From contig JBHGNT010000092.1 in NCBI GenBank assembly GCA_043228905.1, positions 29,713 through 93,712 of the forward strand: a stretch of 64,000 nt of DNA. Reading direction: 5' to 3'. The notes under the pieces are model-generated. The model did no database searches. It saw only the letters and a list, made by a program, of their open reading frames with translations, and was not told the origin of the DNA. This document shows positions 23,714 to 35,467 of this stretch, in pieces (positions within the stretch are counted from its first letter, which is position 1; each line of letters opens with the position of its first letter). Made by a program: the position numbers and the translations under genes. Source of the DNA: Azolla caroliniana. Its lineage: Eukaryota; Polypodiophyta.

Positions 23714-24805
23714 TGTCGTGAAGATCCGTCACTACATGCGGATCACGAGGCGAAACCGTCGGGGTTCTGGACTGGAAGGATTCGAAGTTGCACAAGCTTT
23801 AGCGAGAAAGTACTTAAGATAGATTGAAAGAGAGAGAGAGATTGAGATAAGATAGAACACTTGATTTAGATTGAGAGAGAGATTAAGATTGAACTCTTGA
23901 TTTTAGATTTGAAGAACAAGATTAATACATCAATTAGATAACGAATTTTCTTCTTAATATTAATTTTTGCCTTGATAAGAATTTTACATCCCAAAATCAC
24001 CCTTTGATCTTTTTCATCCCCGCTTTTATAGATGCCCTCATGCATTTGAGGGTTCAAGACATGCACTCATTTTAGCTCTCATGTATGAGAATTTACATGT
24101 AAAGTTACAATGATAAAAATATTATTTCAAGAAAATGTCTTGGGTTAGTGGTAAGTCTATAGACTCTCAACTTGGAGGTGCAAGGTTCAAATCCACACTT
24201 GCACTCCTTGTGTACATATATGTGTATACATATATATATATACATATATATATTTATTTACTTATATATCTATCCGGTCGTCGGATGCCGCTGGTTACCG
24301 TCGGTCGTTGGATGACGTCGGATCCGTCCGGTCACCGATTGCCGGCTCCATCCGGTTTCTGGTTCTATCGTAAGCCGATTTGAGTTTCTTCACCAACCGA
24401 TTCGGGCACTTAGCCACATCCGGCGATTTAACCACATATGTCCATCTAGACAAAAGTGGCTCAAGTCCAACTATTTCTTATGTGCTCTTAACACATAGAT
24501 GAATTATGATGGATCTCAATCTGCTTGTATAGCTGGGCTTAAACTTTTCCTTTCTATGTGAGATATTTCACAATTTTATTTTTCTCTTTTCCTTTGCAAA
24601 CTTCCTACCCACATAACTTGAGACTTAGATGTCTGTTTCTTATGTAGTGAGGTGCATTCGAAAGCTCTTGCAGATCTCCATCTTTTTGTACTAAGATATT
24701 AAACATATTTAAAATAGTATTTTCACTGTTATTGTTTTATATGATTCTACTCAATTTCGTATGTTTTATGCGATTTTCACACCATTGCCGAAAATCTTCA
24801 CGACA
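23714..24805 (+). mobile_element. Inserted TG...CA element, copy 2 (1092 bp), in Copia-A RNase H
   Basis: Ends TGTCGTGAAGAT ... ATCTTCACGACA, a perfect 12-bp inverted repeat. It is flanked by an exact 4-bp duplication CCGT (23710-23713 and 24806-24809). Collinear with copy 1 over most of its length, with about 100 bp of length difference. Contains the same tRNA-like module and a TA-rich stretch (about 24220-24265). Excision restores the RNase H frame AKNPVFHARTKHIEVHYHFV. Confidence 0.85.
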
Positions 24806-25400
24806 CCGTATTCCATGCTCGCACAAAGCACATAGAAGTGCACTACCACTTCGTGCATGAGTGTGTCCTGAGCGGTGAAGTCGAACTTCGGTATGTTCAT
24901 ACGGATCGGCAGGTTGCCGACATCTTCACCAAACCACTCGGATCAGACAAGTTGCAACACTTCACCGAAATGCTTGGTGTTCAGTATCTCGACGTGCCAC
25001 ACTTGAGGGGGAGAACGGGCAAAGGCAAAGAAACTGCCGATTGCACCGGTGAGGGAAGAACCGACAAAGGGAGAGACCGGAAGAAGAAGGCCAAGACCCG
25101 GACATGGTCCGATGTTATGAAGGGCTTGAAACCCGATGTGGTGAAGGGCCTGGAACCGGAAGACGAATCAAGAGCGACTGATTCAGACAAGAGCTGGAAC
25201 GAGTCGGAGGCAACCGAGTCGGTTCAACAGACAGATTCGGAAGAACCGGATCAACTGGAGGTCAAGTGGACGAGAATGCAGCGGAAGTCGACGCCAACAT
25301 GGAGGAACTGGCGGGTCGACAAGCGCCAGAGTCACAGCAATGAGGGAGCTAAATTGGGCCTATTGAGCAGACAAGCCGACCGAGGAGGTCGAGGCGCGTA
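24806..25400 (+). pseudogene. Copia-A RNase H C terminus and pol tail
   Basis: Continues the RNase H domain after the inserted element: TKHIEVHYHFVHECVLSGEV, then DRQVADIFTKPLGSDKLQHF, the usual Copia C-terminal block. It is followed by a long Lys/Glu/Asp-rich extension with no known fold, ending at TAG about 25400. Such a tail is longer than usual for Copia. Confidence 0.85.
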
Positions 25401-25545
25401 GAACTAGAGGGGTCTCGGCAAACGGGACTGGACCGGACAAGGAGCTCGAGCGAGGCGAAGTGACACTAGATGGAGCCGGGTGGAAGTACCGGCTGCCATG
25501 GAGACTGACATTGCGATCTGACCTCAAGTTGAGCTTGAGGGGGAG

Positions 25546-25964
25546 TGTTGAGCGGCAAGCTCAACCGGATCCGAATTGGCTGAATAAGCCTAACCCTGAT
25601 CGACATCCAAAAGGATGAGCCAGTGAGCTAGGGAGCCGGCTAGCCGGATCCATCAATAACCGGAAGCCTAGTAACAACCTAGACTACTAGGTAGTTAATG
25701 TCTCATAGTTAGTGTCAGATGCTGTGTGAGCATTGAAGTACACCGTACTTCTGTCAGTCCGTATGGACTTGTATAAAAGTGTTACACATACGATGTACAG
25801 AGTATTACAGAGAGTTGTTATTTTTCTGAATAGAGTCTTGCGTCTTCACTCACTCTCTCTCTCTCTGACTCTCCTGCGTACTGTGTATATTCAAGCTCTC
25901 CATTAAACCTGCATATTTTTTCTGTCTTCGGTTTTCTACTTGCTTCCGCATGCTATTCTTTACA
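25546..25964 (+). repeat. Copia-A 3' LTR
   Basis: 419 bp, TGTTGAGC ... CTTTACA, preceded by the polypurine tract. The first about 120 bp differ from the 5' LTR by an indel block; the rest matches well. Confidence 0.92.
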
Positions 25965-28540
25965 GAAAATAATCCCACCCACTTATGACAATGAGAATGT
26001 ATGTTATCCATCAAGGGTAGACGCAATTTCCTTAACTCATCAACTATCATCTTTCCTCCTCTTACTCCTCTATATTCTTGTTGCATAATATCTGTAGGAT
26101 TGTGAACAAAACGTCGCCACTTACTAAGTGATGAGGCAAAAGATGAATCCACTTGAGCCCAATTTAATCTCACTCTCCTCCCCAACATAGATCCTTCATC
26201 ACCTAGAAATAAAGGATTCGAAACCGAGGGTTGATGTAACCATTCATCCATCGAAGTGGGCAAGAATTGTTGCAAATTATCTTTCATTGACCACCAAGCT
26301 CACTTTATCGCAGCAAAGAACCTATCATTCTAAAATACTATATTATGCGAATGAAAGTTAGGAATAAACCACCATCGAAGAGACCTTGTCCATTCACCTC
26401 CATATTTTGGGAAAACCTCTTTCATTCTTAACTGAAGAAGCATCTTCCACGGTTCATTTCCTGGTAGTAAACCTCGCACTATAAATTTTGCCAATAGTGC
26501 CTTACATTGCATAAGAGGATCTACCAAACCTAAACCCCCTTGAGAGGTCGACGCTATAATAGTTATCCAAGCTACCTTCGGTCTAACATTCTTAAAATCA
26601 GTAGAACCCCATAACAAATTTCTAATCAACCGTTGTAACTTTGACAACAAAGATCTGGAGAATAACCAAGAGGACATAATATACCACATTGAGGAGAGTA
26701 ATACTTGATTAGAAATAACTAGCCTCCCCACCAGTGATAAACTCTTAGAACTCTAAAAGATTAATTTTTTCCTCAAAGAAATTAGTAACGGTTGAATATG
26801 AGCTTCTAGGGGAAGATTAATTCCCACTTGACACCCTAAATATCTCACTGGAAAGCCTTTTGGTATCCAACGAAATCCAACGTCTGGACACCAAGTAGGA
26901 GTAAGACCTTCCCCAACCCAAAAGCCCACTGACTTGTGCCAATTAATAATGGCACCTGAAGCATCACAGAAATCATGGATCACATTTTGCACCTTACAAA
27001 GATTTTTGTCATCTCCTACAACATACAATGTTGTGTCATCTACAAATTCACAATCTAACACAACCTCCTCCAGACCTAGCCACTGTATACCCTTAATAGA
27101 TGACTTATTCTTATACAAGAATGTGCTAAAGGCTTATCCTACGAATAGAAATAAATATGGAGCCAAAGGACATTCTTGTCTCACAGATCTAGTAATCGGA
27201 AAATTATTACTTAGTGCTCCACCAACAAGAACTCGACTAGATGCTGAAGTATATAATGCAAAAACAGCCTTAATATAATCACATGGAATACCTATACAAC
27301 CCATAACCTCATATAAAAAATTCCAATCGACTTTGTCATAAACTTTCTCAAAATCCAAAAGCAATATTGCTAAGTCTTGTTTTGTTTCTTCCGCTACTGC
27401 TATCATCTCCCAAAACATGAAAATATTATCAAAGATACTCCTTTCTTGTATAAAGCCCGTCTGATTCTTATGTATAATATGTGGAAGAAAAGGCTGCAAA
27501 CGAATAGCTAATAATTAGCATAAACTTTATATATTGTGTTTAAAATAGTTATAGGCCTCCATTTCTTAATATCATCCATCACACTTTCTACCTTTGGAAT
27601 CAAATAAATCATTCCTTCATTCCACTCAATAGGCATCCTTCCCAAATGAAAAACCTCTTGTAAAGCGGCTATGAAAGCATCGGTTATATCATCCCAATAC
27701 TCTAAAAAGATTTTTGGTGATAATCCATCATTTCTTGGGCATACATTCTTCCCAACAACCACACATGCAGCTCTTACCTCTGTAGAAGAGATTTCCTTTA
27801 CCAATGATTTAGCCATCTCATGTGAGACCTTATGTTCCAAACAATCTAAAACACTTTTTCTTTTTTGAATTTGTTGATCCAAAAATTGTTGGGTTGTAAG
27901 TAGATTTTTATAAAAGGTCGTGGCAATGTCCCTCATTTCATTCGTGTCCTTTGTAATTGACTTATCTTCCCTTTGTAGTTGTCTTCTACAATTACCTGAA
28001 TGAACACCTTTATGATATGCGAAAAAATCAGAATTCACATTATCAGCTAATCGAGTCCACTATGAAGCAATAGCATGAAACTTTGTTTGAAATATCTTGT
28101 CTTCTAAACATATTAATTCATTTCTTATGTGACCCAACTCCAATTCAACCCAAGCTGCATGTGGACATTTTTCCTGAAAATGTTGAAGAGACCTCAAAGC
28201 CCTCCTATTAGCAGCCATTCTCAACTTACATTGCTCCACAGTCTTACATACTTTCAATCTAAAAAAATTCGAAGTACCCTGAATAGCAAAGTTGACCCTT
28301 TGCAAGACATTTACAACAAATGTATTTTGCCATTTACACATCTGTAAAATATCATGCCTAAAGGATGTATCCAAATAGATCGATTTTGGAATACGACCAC
28401 AACTATTTTTATGATATGGTTGTTTTCCAACTACCATAATCACAGGTGCATGATCAGAGAATAAAGAGCCTGATATAATACCAATCTCCCCACCCTTTTT
28501 GACAAAAAAATCATGAATGTATATTCTGTCCAAACGTGAT
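25965..28540 (-). pseudogene. LINE-1 segment 3: endonuclease end, RT and post-RT region
   Basis: On the minus strand from 28533: endonuclease C terminus (DRIYIHDFFVKKGGEIG, SDHAPVIM), linker, then RT blocks WRPITILNTIYKV, NQTGFIQERSIFDN, LLLDFEKVYDKVDW, RQECPLAPYLFLF and the active-site block CEFVDDTTLYVV. Next come FRWIPKGFPVRYLGC and KVAWITIIASTSQGGLGLVD. Motifs match LINE-2 closely, so it is the same plant L1-like family. The catalytic box is FVDD rather than the usual F/YADD. Stops separate at least six open segments. Both ends are cut by retrotransposon insertions. Confidence 0.9.
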
Positions 28541-28974
28541 TGTTATCTCTTAGGGCCGGACAATGGCCTAACACAGGGTGTCTATGGAAGACACTTCACC
28601 AAAGGGTGTTACGGCAACAGGATTAGACTCAACGATTAATCCGACTTAATTAAGTTACTTAGCATGATCATTTTTCATAATCACACGCGTAAGATATAAC
28701 AATTAAGGCAGAACAGCAATCAACACAGAGAGATAACAACACTAAGCTTTATTAATTAACCACTATTCATTACATTGTATCCGGGCCTTTAAATAGGTTT
28801 CCGGTCTGTATTACAAAACGATGCCATCCGCACCTGTTCGGGATCGGTCCGGATCCGGAACGGCATACCGATTCCGGTCCGTCCGTCCACACTCATAGCT
28901 TAATTACAACCACATTCCTACTACTTAAATAACTCCCCGTTTCCCACGCTGGACTCCTTTGCCGGCCGGTAACA
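28541..28974 (-). repeat. Gypsy 3' LTR
   Basis: 434 bp. On the minus strand it starts TGTTACCGGCC and ends AAGAGATAACA. It has a TATA-like CTATTTAAAGG and an AATAAAGC signal. No obvious polypurine tract was seen next to it; the flanking sequence GGGCGTGCCATG is only weakly purine-rich. Confidence 0.95.
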
Positions 28975-28979
28975 CATGG

Positions 28980-31826
28980 CACGCCCGTGGGACAATACCT
29001 TGTACGTCGAATCCACAATCGACCCTTGCTATTCTTCGTCCAAAATATCCAGAATGCTTTGTTCGAGAGTCTCCAATGGTTCATCTGGAATTGGTTGTTG
29101 TTGTTGTTGTTGTTGTTGTTGCTGCTATGTTGATGTCTGCTGCGACGGGTCCGTTGGTGGCTGCTGCGGCTGCTCCTCCGTTTGTTGCTCTGACACCGGC
29201 GTCTCCGTCGTTGCTCCCTCCGTCGTAGTAGTCTCCGGTTGACTGGTTCCGGGCTGGCCCTCAGCCGGCGACGGGTCCTCATCACTAAGGTTAACCGTTG
29301 CCGCTTCCCGTGCTTTTTCTTCCCGAACCTGGGACCGCTCGTAGCTTTCAAACTGGATTTGAGCGTCCAGCCTATCATCGTCTAGCTGAGCTACGAGTTG
29401 CCTGACCTGCGCCAGCTATTCATCCGCCAGGACTTGGAAGTCGTCGGCCAGCTCGTCCCGTATGGCGGTGAAGTCCTCGGAAGTCAACGTATAACAATCA
29501 TCTCCTTCCTTCCGCCGGTTTGCCACGTCTGCCCGTAGCAATTGGAGTTCCGTCGCGTTTTGTGCCCACTTTGTCCACCATCTTACGGAGCTTTCGTCAA
29601 TCAAGTGTTTTGTCTGATTCAGACATGCCCGAAGGATGGACTGAATCCGGCCCGTTCCCAATTGCGATTTGGTTTCCGCCGCTTGCCGTTCCTCCTTCAG
29701 TTGCTTGATGATTTTGACGTTGTCTTCCACCTGCTCCTTGTAATGCGTCAATTGCCTTTGATATGTGCTTTGTAATTTCTGCAATACCGTTGACGCTCTC
29801 TCTTTTTCTTCCTGCTGCTGCCTCTGGAGCTCCATCCAGACCTTCTCCGCCTCGTCCAAGCGTCTTGTATTTTCCGCACGTTCGTCGGCGATCGCCGTTG
29901 CGGCCCGATCAACTTCCTGCTAGAGCTCGGCCATCCGTTCCTTATGCTCCGTTTCCAGCCGTTTGTAGTCCCGGTGCAGGTGATCAAAATCATCTGTCTT
30001 TTGGTTGAGCCGTGCGTTGATCTGTCGACGGGCCCGGTCCTCGCGGTCCTTCTGCTGGCGGAGCTCTTCCTTTAGCCGTTCAATTTCCGTTTCCGCCGTC
30101 TTCCGCAGCTTGTCCTTTTCCTGCAGCACTTTGTCTTTTTCCTCCCTTAGCCAGTCGTACGCTTGATGGCCTTTCCGGAGGCTCTCCTCTGCCCGGCGGA
30201 GGTTCTTAACAGTCTTCTTTAATTCGGCTTCGGCCGCTGTCTTCAATTCCCGTTCACGGCTCCTTAGCGCTTCTTGTGCGGCAAGTTCATCTCTCAATTC
30301 CGCAAGCTCCTGGGCTTGCGCCGCATCTCTCACCGGAACGGTTTCCGTTGCCAGGGTCTTATTGGTATGTACAGGTCGATCCGTTTCTTTATTTTGTACA
30401 CTTATCGGAGTCACCGGTGATTGGATCTGTGTTGCCGTTAAGGCCATTTTGGCCATCTCTGTCGTGACCTGATCCAAGTCTTTTTCAAGGCACCGGATTC
30501 TGGACCGGGCCGTCTCTAGTTGTTCGGTTGTGACGAGCAACCATTCTCTTTGTGCGCTCTTTCTTCCGCCTCAATATACCCCACTTCTCCGGCTATCTGT
30601 TCGCCTATCCACCGGAGCCACAGGCTACCGGTGCATTGTTGTGCTTGCACGGAGGTTTGACAGTTGGGCTCACTTGTAGATGGGTGGTCCAGCCTGGTTG
30701 CGCCGAGTTGCAATTCCGTTTCTACCCGTGGACCACCCTGCCGTCCTGGTTCCCCTTGCGCTTCTTCTTGGTTGGCTGAGGGAGGCTCCATTGACCTTTC
30801 CGGCTCTGGCGGGATGGGACTTGCCGGTGTTGCTGGTGGTGCCGGGGCTTCTGATTTCGGTGCCATGCGCACCGGTTCCGGTTCCTTCCTTGGCGTGGGA
30901 GTCTCAATATGGGGAGCCGGTGTTCCCTCTGTCTGAGGGTCCGAACATTTCTCGGCTGCCTCAACAGTCCTTGCCGACGACCGTCGCTGGAGGTGCTCCG
31001 TAGGCTCCTCCTCTATTTCCTCTTCCTGAGTCCCAACATTGAGTTTTGCCGCCAAGGGGTCCGCTTCTCTATTCACCGGTCGGTGGAGTGTATCCTTTAC
31101 GGGCCGTGCCGGTGGTTCCTCCTACGCATCCGTTGGCCGCTTCCGGCTGCCGCTCTCCTTTCCTGCTTGTTCTGCATCCGCCGCCTTCCTCTTAGTGGCC
31201 TTAGAGGCCAACAACTGTTGTCGTTTGGAAGCCGTCTTTGGGGTGCCGTCCGCCACTCTTCCTCGCTTCTTGGGCTGGACGGGCTGGACGGGTGGCACAA
31301 GCAAGGTGAGCCACTACGTTACGGCGTGCCATATCCTCCATCCGTCTCGGCCTTCTTTGCCGTCTTTGCCTTTGACGATCTCGATCGCCGCACACAATCT
31401 GTTTGCGATCAATACCGGCCAATCCACCTTGATCCCTTCATAGGTGGCGATGATCATCCCTGCCCGGTTCTGCGGCATGACAGGGGGTCTAGGGTACACA
31501 TGGCCGTATTCGTGGAGCACACAAGCAATCTCGCGGAACAACATATCTCCGCCGCCCTGTGTCCGGTAGCCCTTGCTGGCTAGGGAGTACTCACCAAAAT
31601 ACCTGATGAGTTGCTCCGGGGTTGGATTGTCAATCGTGAGTATGCCTCCCTCCGGAAGGCTTGTTAACGCTCGAATCGCCTCTGCCGTTATGACCTCTGT
31701 GTCAATTTCTTTGATCACCTTGTCGGCTTCTTTGTGTGGAGGTACTTCCATCATCATCAAGAAGCCCTCGAGCCCGTGTTGCTTTAGCCATGTCTTGGTG
31801 GCTTCCGACAGCGTTTGCGGGTCCAT
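28980..31826 (-). CDS. Extra ORF downstream of integrase: globular domain, PE-rich linker, long coiled coil (broken)
   Basis: Read from ATG 31826 (MDPQTLSEATKTWLKQHG; open upstream to 32054). Residues about 1-170 look globular (EGGILTIDNPTPEQLIRYFG, FREIACVLHEYGHVYPRPP, DWPVLIANRLCAAIEIVKG). Then come a basic, nuclear-signal-like stretch (PKKRGRVADG, KATKRKAADAE), a Pro/Glu-rich linker (31076-30560), a long coiled coil (30540-29416, Ala/Glu/Arg/Leu heptads) and a Gln/Pro/Thr-rich tail with a poly-Gln run. There is no signal peptide or membrane span, so it is not an envelope. It has a frameshift near 30560 and stops at 31311, 31119, 29917, 29413 and near 29127 and 29044. Where the neighbouring codon sense is clear, the stops are TAG, consistent with CAG or TGG decay. 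Restored length would be near 950 codons. I do not recognise the family; the globular part faintly recalls plant-transposon-associated domains. Confidence 0.6.
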
Positions 31827-32196
31827 GTCTGTGTCGAGGTCGGATTGCGGTGACGAGGTTGGATGGTGATGAGAGTGAGATTGAGAGAGAGAGAGTTCAG
31901 AAGGCAAGGGTTCTCTGTGCGTAGGTTCTCGTCTGATGATCTTGCAGCGCCTTGGTGCTTCTGTGCTCCTCGGTTCGCGAAAGTAAAAGGGTCTCCACGC
32001 GCAGTGGTTTTTCTCTGTGCATTCTGGCGCCTTTTTCGAGTGTGTGCACGTCATGTACTAAAATAGCATTATGTCCTGTGGTGGCGCTTCAAATGCCCAC
32101 TACGTACCTTTTCGCTCCCCGCTCTTTCATCCATTCATTCCTCACATTTGCATGATTACTTCGTTTTTTCTTTTTCTTTTTTTTGAGAGTGTGACG

Positions 32197-33755
32197 TTAC
32201 TTGTCCGTTGGTCCTCTCGGACCCTTACCGACCTCATTCTCCCCAATTACCGGCTTGCCGTGTCCACCGTCTTGGTGGTTGCCGTTTCCCTCATAGGTTG
32301 CCGTTTCCGCACTAGTGTCGGTCCTTTGCTCAAATGGGTTCTTAGGCATCAGTCCTCTATATGGCTTCAATCGGAATCCGTTGACCAATTTGCCTAGCAC
32401 TTTGCCGGCAAGTTTCCCTAACTGGTAGGACCCATTATACTCACATGTTAGCCAATACGATCCGGTCCATCTAGACCGTAGTTTACCCGACATCTTGCCC
32501 ATCCGGGTCTGAAATACTAGCACCGGTTTGCCAATTGCGAACATTTTTTCGTTTCCTTTCCTGTGCCGGTCGACAAATGCTTTCCATTGCCGTTGCTCCA
32601 ATTCTAAGTGCAGGATGCTTGCCATTCGTTGTTCGTCGAGTTCACACAGCGCTGTTAACCGTATTGCCTCCGACTCCTTCTCGTTCAGCCGTTCCCGTAG
32701 CTGGATCCGTAAGCTGGGTACTTGGAATTCCACCAGCATTACCGCCTCTAGTCCGAACGCTAATCGGAACGGTGTTGTTCGGATGCTCGTTTTGTATGCC
32801 GTCCGGTATTGCCCAAAGCGCGCTATGTAGCTTGGTATCCCAATCCGTTCGGTTTTCGTTGACGATCTTCCGGAGGATATTCTGGAGCCTCTTGTTCGTT
32901 GATTCCGCTAAACCGTTCGCTTGCGGATAGTAAGGTGTGCTCCGTTTGTGGACAACGGCATAGAATTTCGTCAGGCTTTCCACTACTTGGCCGAGAAAGT
33001 GCCCCCCCTGGTCGCTTATTAATTCAATTCGGCATCCGTACCGGCACCAGATGTACTCGTATAGAAATTTCGCCATTGACGCAGCGGTGTTGTCTCTTAA
33101 TGCTTTGGCCTCCACCCATTTCGTGCAGTAATCTGTCGCGACAATGACGTACCGATTACCCGTTCTCATTGCCGGTGGTTTGAACGGTCCAACAAAGTCC
33201 AACCCCCACTTCTGGAATGGCTCGAGTGGTAGTACCGGCTAGTGTGGCATACGAGCCTGCTCCGTTGGCTGGCCCATTCGCTGGCATAGGTCACATTCTT
33301 TTGCGTACCGTACCGCATCTCTTAATGTCGTTGGCCACCATAGGCCACTTTGCCATATTTTCCTGGCTGTCGCATCCCCGGCATAGTGACCTCCGGCAAC
33401 CCCGTAGTGGGCTTCCCTCAATATCAGGTCCTTTTCATCGTTGCGCACCGCCCGTCTCCATATGCCGTCCGTGCCCTTGTGGTAAAGTGTGTCTTGCAGT
33501 AAGCAAAAATGTCGGCTTTGCACCGCCAGGTGTTTCTGTTCGTCCCGGTTCATCTCTTCCGGAGGCAGTCCTGTGCTCAGAAACTGGTGCATATTTGTGA
33601 GCCACTTGTCTTCCTGTGCCACCGTCTCATTTGCTGCCGTCTCCGTAGTGACTCGAAACAGCTCCGCATCCGGAAACTCATCCGCTACTCCGTCACCCGT
33701 CTCTCTGGACTCTAATCGGCTTAAGTAATCCGCCATGGCATGCTGTATACCGGGT
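32197..33755 (-). pseudogene. Gypsy integrase and C-terminal domain
   Basis: On the minus strand: spacer and zinc finger (EAHYGVAGGHYAGDATARKI, then CDLCQRM; HHCC type), core beginning LDFVGPFKPPAM with the first Asp, then ISDQGGHF with the second Asp, and YYPQANGLAESTNKRLQNIL with the catalytic Glu. The frame is shifted by one base near 32812; downstream it resumes as a Gypsy integrase C terminus (RHRKGNEKMFAIGKPVLVF, then RWTGSYWL) and ends at about 32197. A TAG at 33239-33241 splits the zinc finger from the core. All catalytic residues are visible, but the frame is not intact. Confidence 0.9.
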
Positions 33756-35404
33756 CAGTGGAATATTTCAAACTCGAATTCCTGTAACAGTAAGGTCCAT
33801 CGGGCCAATTTGCCGGTGAGTGACGCTTTGGACACCAGGTAAAAGAATGCCGAATGATCTACATGGAAGGAAAACTTCCTTCCCAATAAATAATGTTGAA
33901 ACTTTGTCACACTGTAGATCATCCCTAGAGCTTCCCGTTCCGTGGTAGAGTAGTTCCGTTCTGCTTGGGATAGCTTTCGGCTGGGATAGTACACTGGCCG
34001 GTACCACTTTGGCTCCGTAAGCTGCATCAGTACGCTTCCGATTGCAATGTCGGAGGCGTCCACGAACACGTGAAATTCTTTACTCCAATCCGGAGGCTGC
34101 ACTACCGGTGCTTGCGACAATAGTACCTTGAGGGCCCTATACGACCTATCCTCGGTGTCAGTCCACTGGAATGGTGTCCGATGTACGGCGGCATGCAACG
34201 GTGTAGCCAGGTCGGCCAAGTATCAGAGCATCCGGCTGTGCCACCAGATCTGGCCTAAGAACCGGCTTAATGCCTTTGTCGTTGCCGTTGCCGGTGCTTC
34301 TAATATGGTTTTCACTTTATCCGGGTCGACTGCAATACCTTCCTGGCTCACAATATGTCCTAATAGAGTTCCACTGGACACGCCAAATACACACTTTGCC
34401 GGATTCAAGCTTAGCCGGTACGCTCTACACTTTTCTAGACAAAGACGGAGGTGCTGAAAATGGTCCTCCTCCCGGCTATAGACGGCGAAATCGTCAAGGA
34501 AAACCTGCATAAAAGCCGGAATATATTCACCAAAGATTTCTATGATGATTCGTTGAAATGTTGCCGGTGCCATTTTGAGTCTGAACATCATCACCACGGC
34601 CACAAACACCCCCCATTCGGTGATGAAAGCCGTTTTCTCTTGGTCGTCGGGGTGCATCCGGATCTAATTATACCCGCTGAATCCGTCGAGGAAGCTATAG
34701 ACCTCATGGCCGGTGACGGCATCCAACACTCCATCTGTGAACGGAAGTGGAAACGCATCCGTTACTGTAGCTGCATTGAGTTTCCGGTAGTCCACACAAA
34801 CTCGAATTTTTCCGTTCTTCTTCGGTACGACTACGATCGGGCTCAACCATGTCGCTTTCTTTACCAGACGGATAAAGCCAACTCTTAGCAGTTTGTCGAT
34901 TTCCTCCTTGACTTTGGTGGCATAATTGGGATTCATCCGGTACCGTCTTTGTGCCACTGGTTTTGCGTCCTTGCTCAAGTGCACATGATGCTGGTATAAC
35001 TGAGGGTCGAGTCCTCGCATGTCTTCGTATGACCAGGCAAACACATTGTGAAATTCCATGAGAAGTGTGATCATCGTCGTTTTGTCTTCGGACTTCATCT
35101 CCTTGGCGATGTGCACCGGTTTTGCTTCGTTCGTGGTCCCTAGGTTCACCTCTTCCAATTGCGACGCTTTTACACGATGTGAAACGGCCATTTCCCGTTC
35201 CAACGCTTCCTGCGCTTGCCGTAACTCCGGGATTGCGTCTTTATCCGGTTCTGCTTCAGCCTCTTCCGGTTGCCGTAAGTATGGTGCTACTGCTTCGGCA
35301 ATGTCAATTTCGAAGAGGGGTATGATCTTCGGGTTTTCCTGCAAGTACTGAGCTTCTTCTTCGTCAGCTAACCCTTCTAGCATGTTGACACATTCCGCAT
35401 ACAA
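33755..35404 (-). pseudogene. Gypsy reverse transcriptase and RNase H
   Basis: The RT begins after an acidic linker: EIDKLLRVGFIRLVKKATWL, SPIVVVPKKNGKIRVCVDYR, then a stop at 34664-34666 (TAG, expected Gln), MMFRLKMAPATFQR, and the active-site block QVFLDDFAVYSR (FLDD in place of the common YxDD). The RNase H part follows (FHVFVDASDIAIGSVLMQ; SQAERNYSTTEREALGM; FSFHVDHSAFFYLVS). Additional TGA stops lie at 34223-34225 and 33755-33757. Both stop types are one C-to-T step from CAG or CGA. Confidence 0.92.
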
Positions 35405-35467
35405 TGGTGTACATTCCTTGCCAGTGCTCGTCCTTGGCTGTGTTGGTACTCGTACCTTGGCTTTTCC

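Larger units (their letters stand above)
19183..25964 (+). mobile_element. Copia-A: nested, defective Ty1/Copia retrotransposon (TSD GAAAA)
   Basis: Bounded by LTRs at 19183-19567 and 25546-25964 and flanked by GAAAA at 19178-19182 and 25965-25969. A primer site complementary to initiator Met-tRNA (TGGTATCAGAGC, 19568-19579) and a polypurine tract (GAGCTTGAGGGGGAG, 25531-25545) are in place. The gag-pol frame is Copia-ordered but broken by stops, by a deletion of the GAG-pre-integrase and integrase core (junction about 21965-21990), by a deletion of the RT centre including YVDD (about 23060), and by two inserted 1.1-1.2-kb elements. The two LTRs differ by an indel block in the first 80 bp and several substitutions, so it is older than Copia-B. 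It cannot move on its own. Confidence 0.92.

Noticed and set aside
28959-31583. Plus-strand open frames with Val-, Cys- or Pro-rich products opposite the Gypsy ORF
   Set aside because: They are antisense shadows of the GC-rich coiled-coil ORF and its CAA/CAG repeats (e.g. poly-Cys or poly-Val from the poly-Gln codons).
28980-31826. Envelope-like gene downstream of Gypsy pol
   Set aside because: There is no signal peptide, furin-like site, fusion-like or membrane-spanning hydrophobic stretch; the protein looks soluble with a coiled coil and basic patch.
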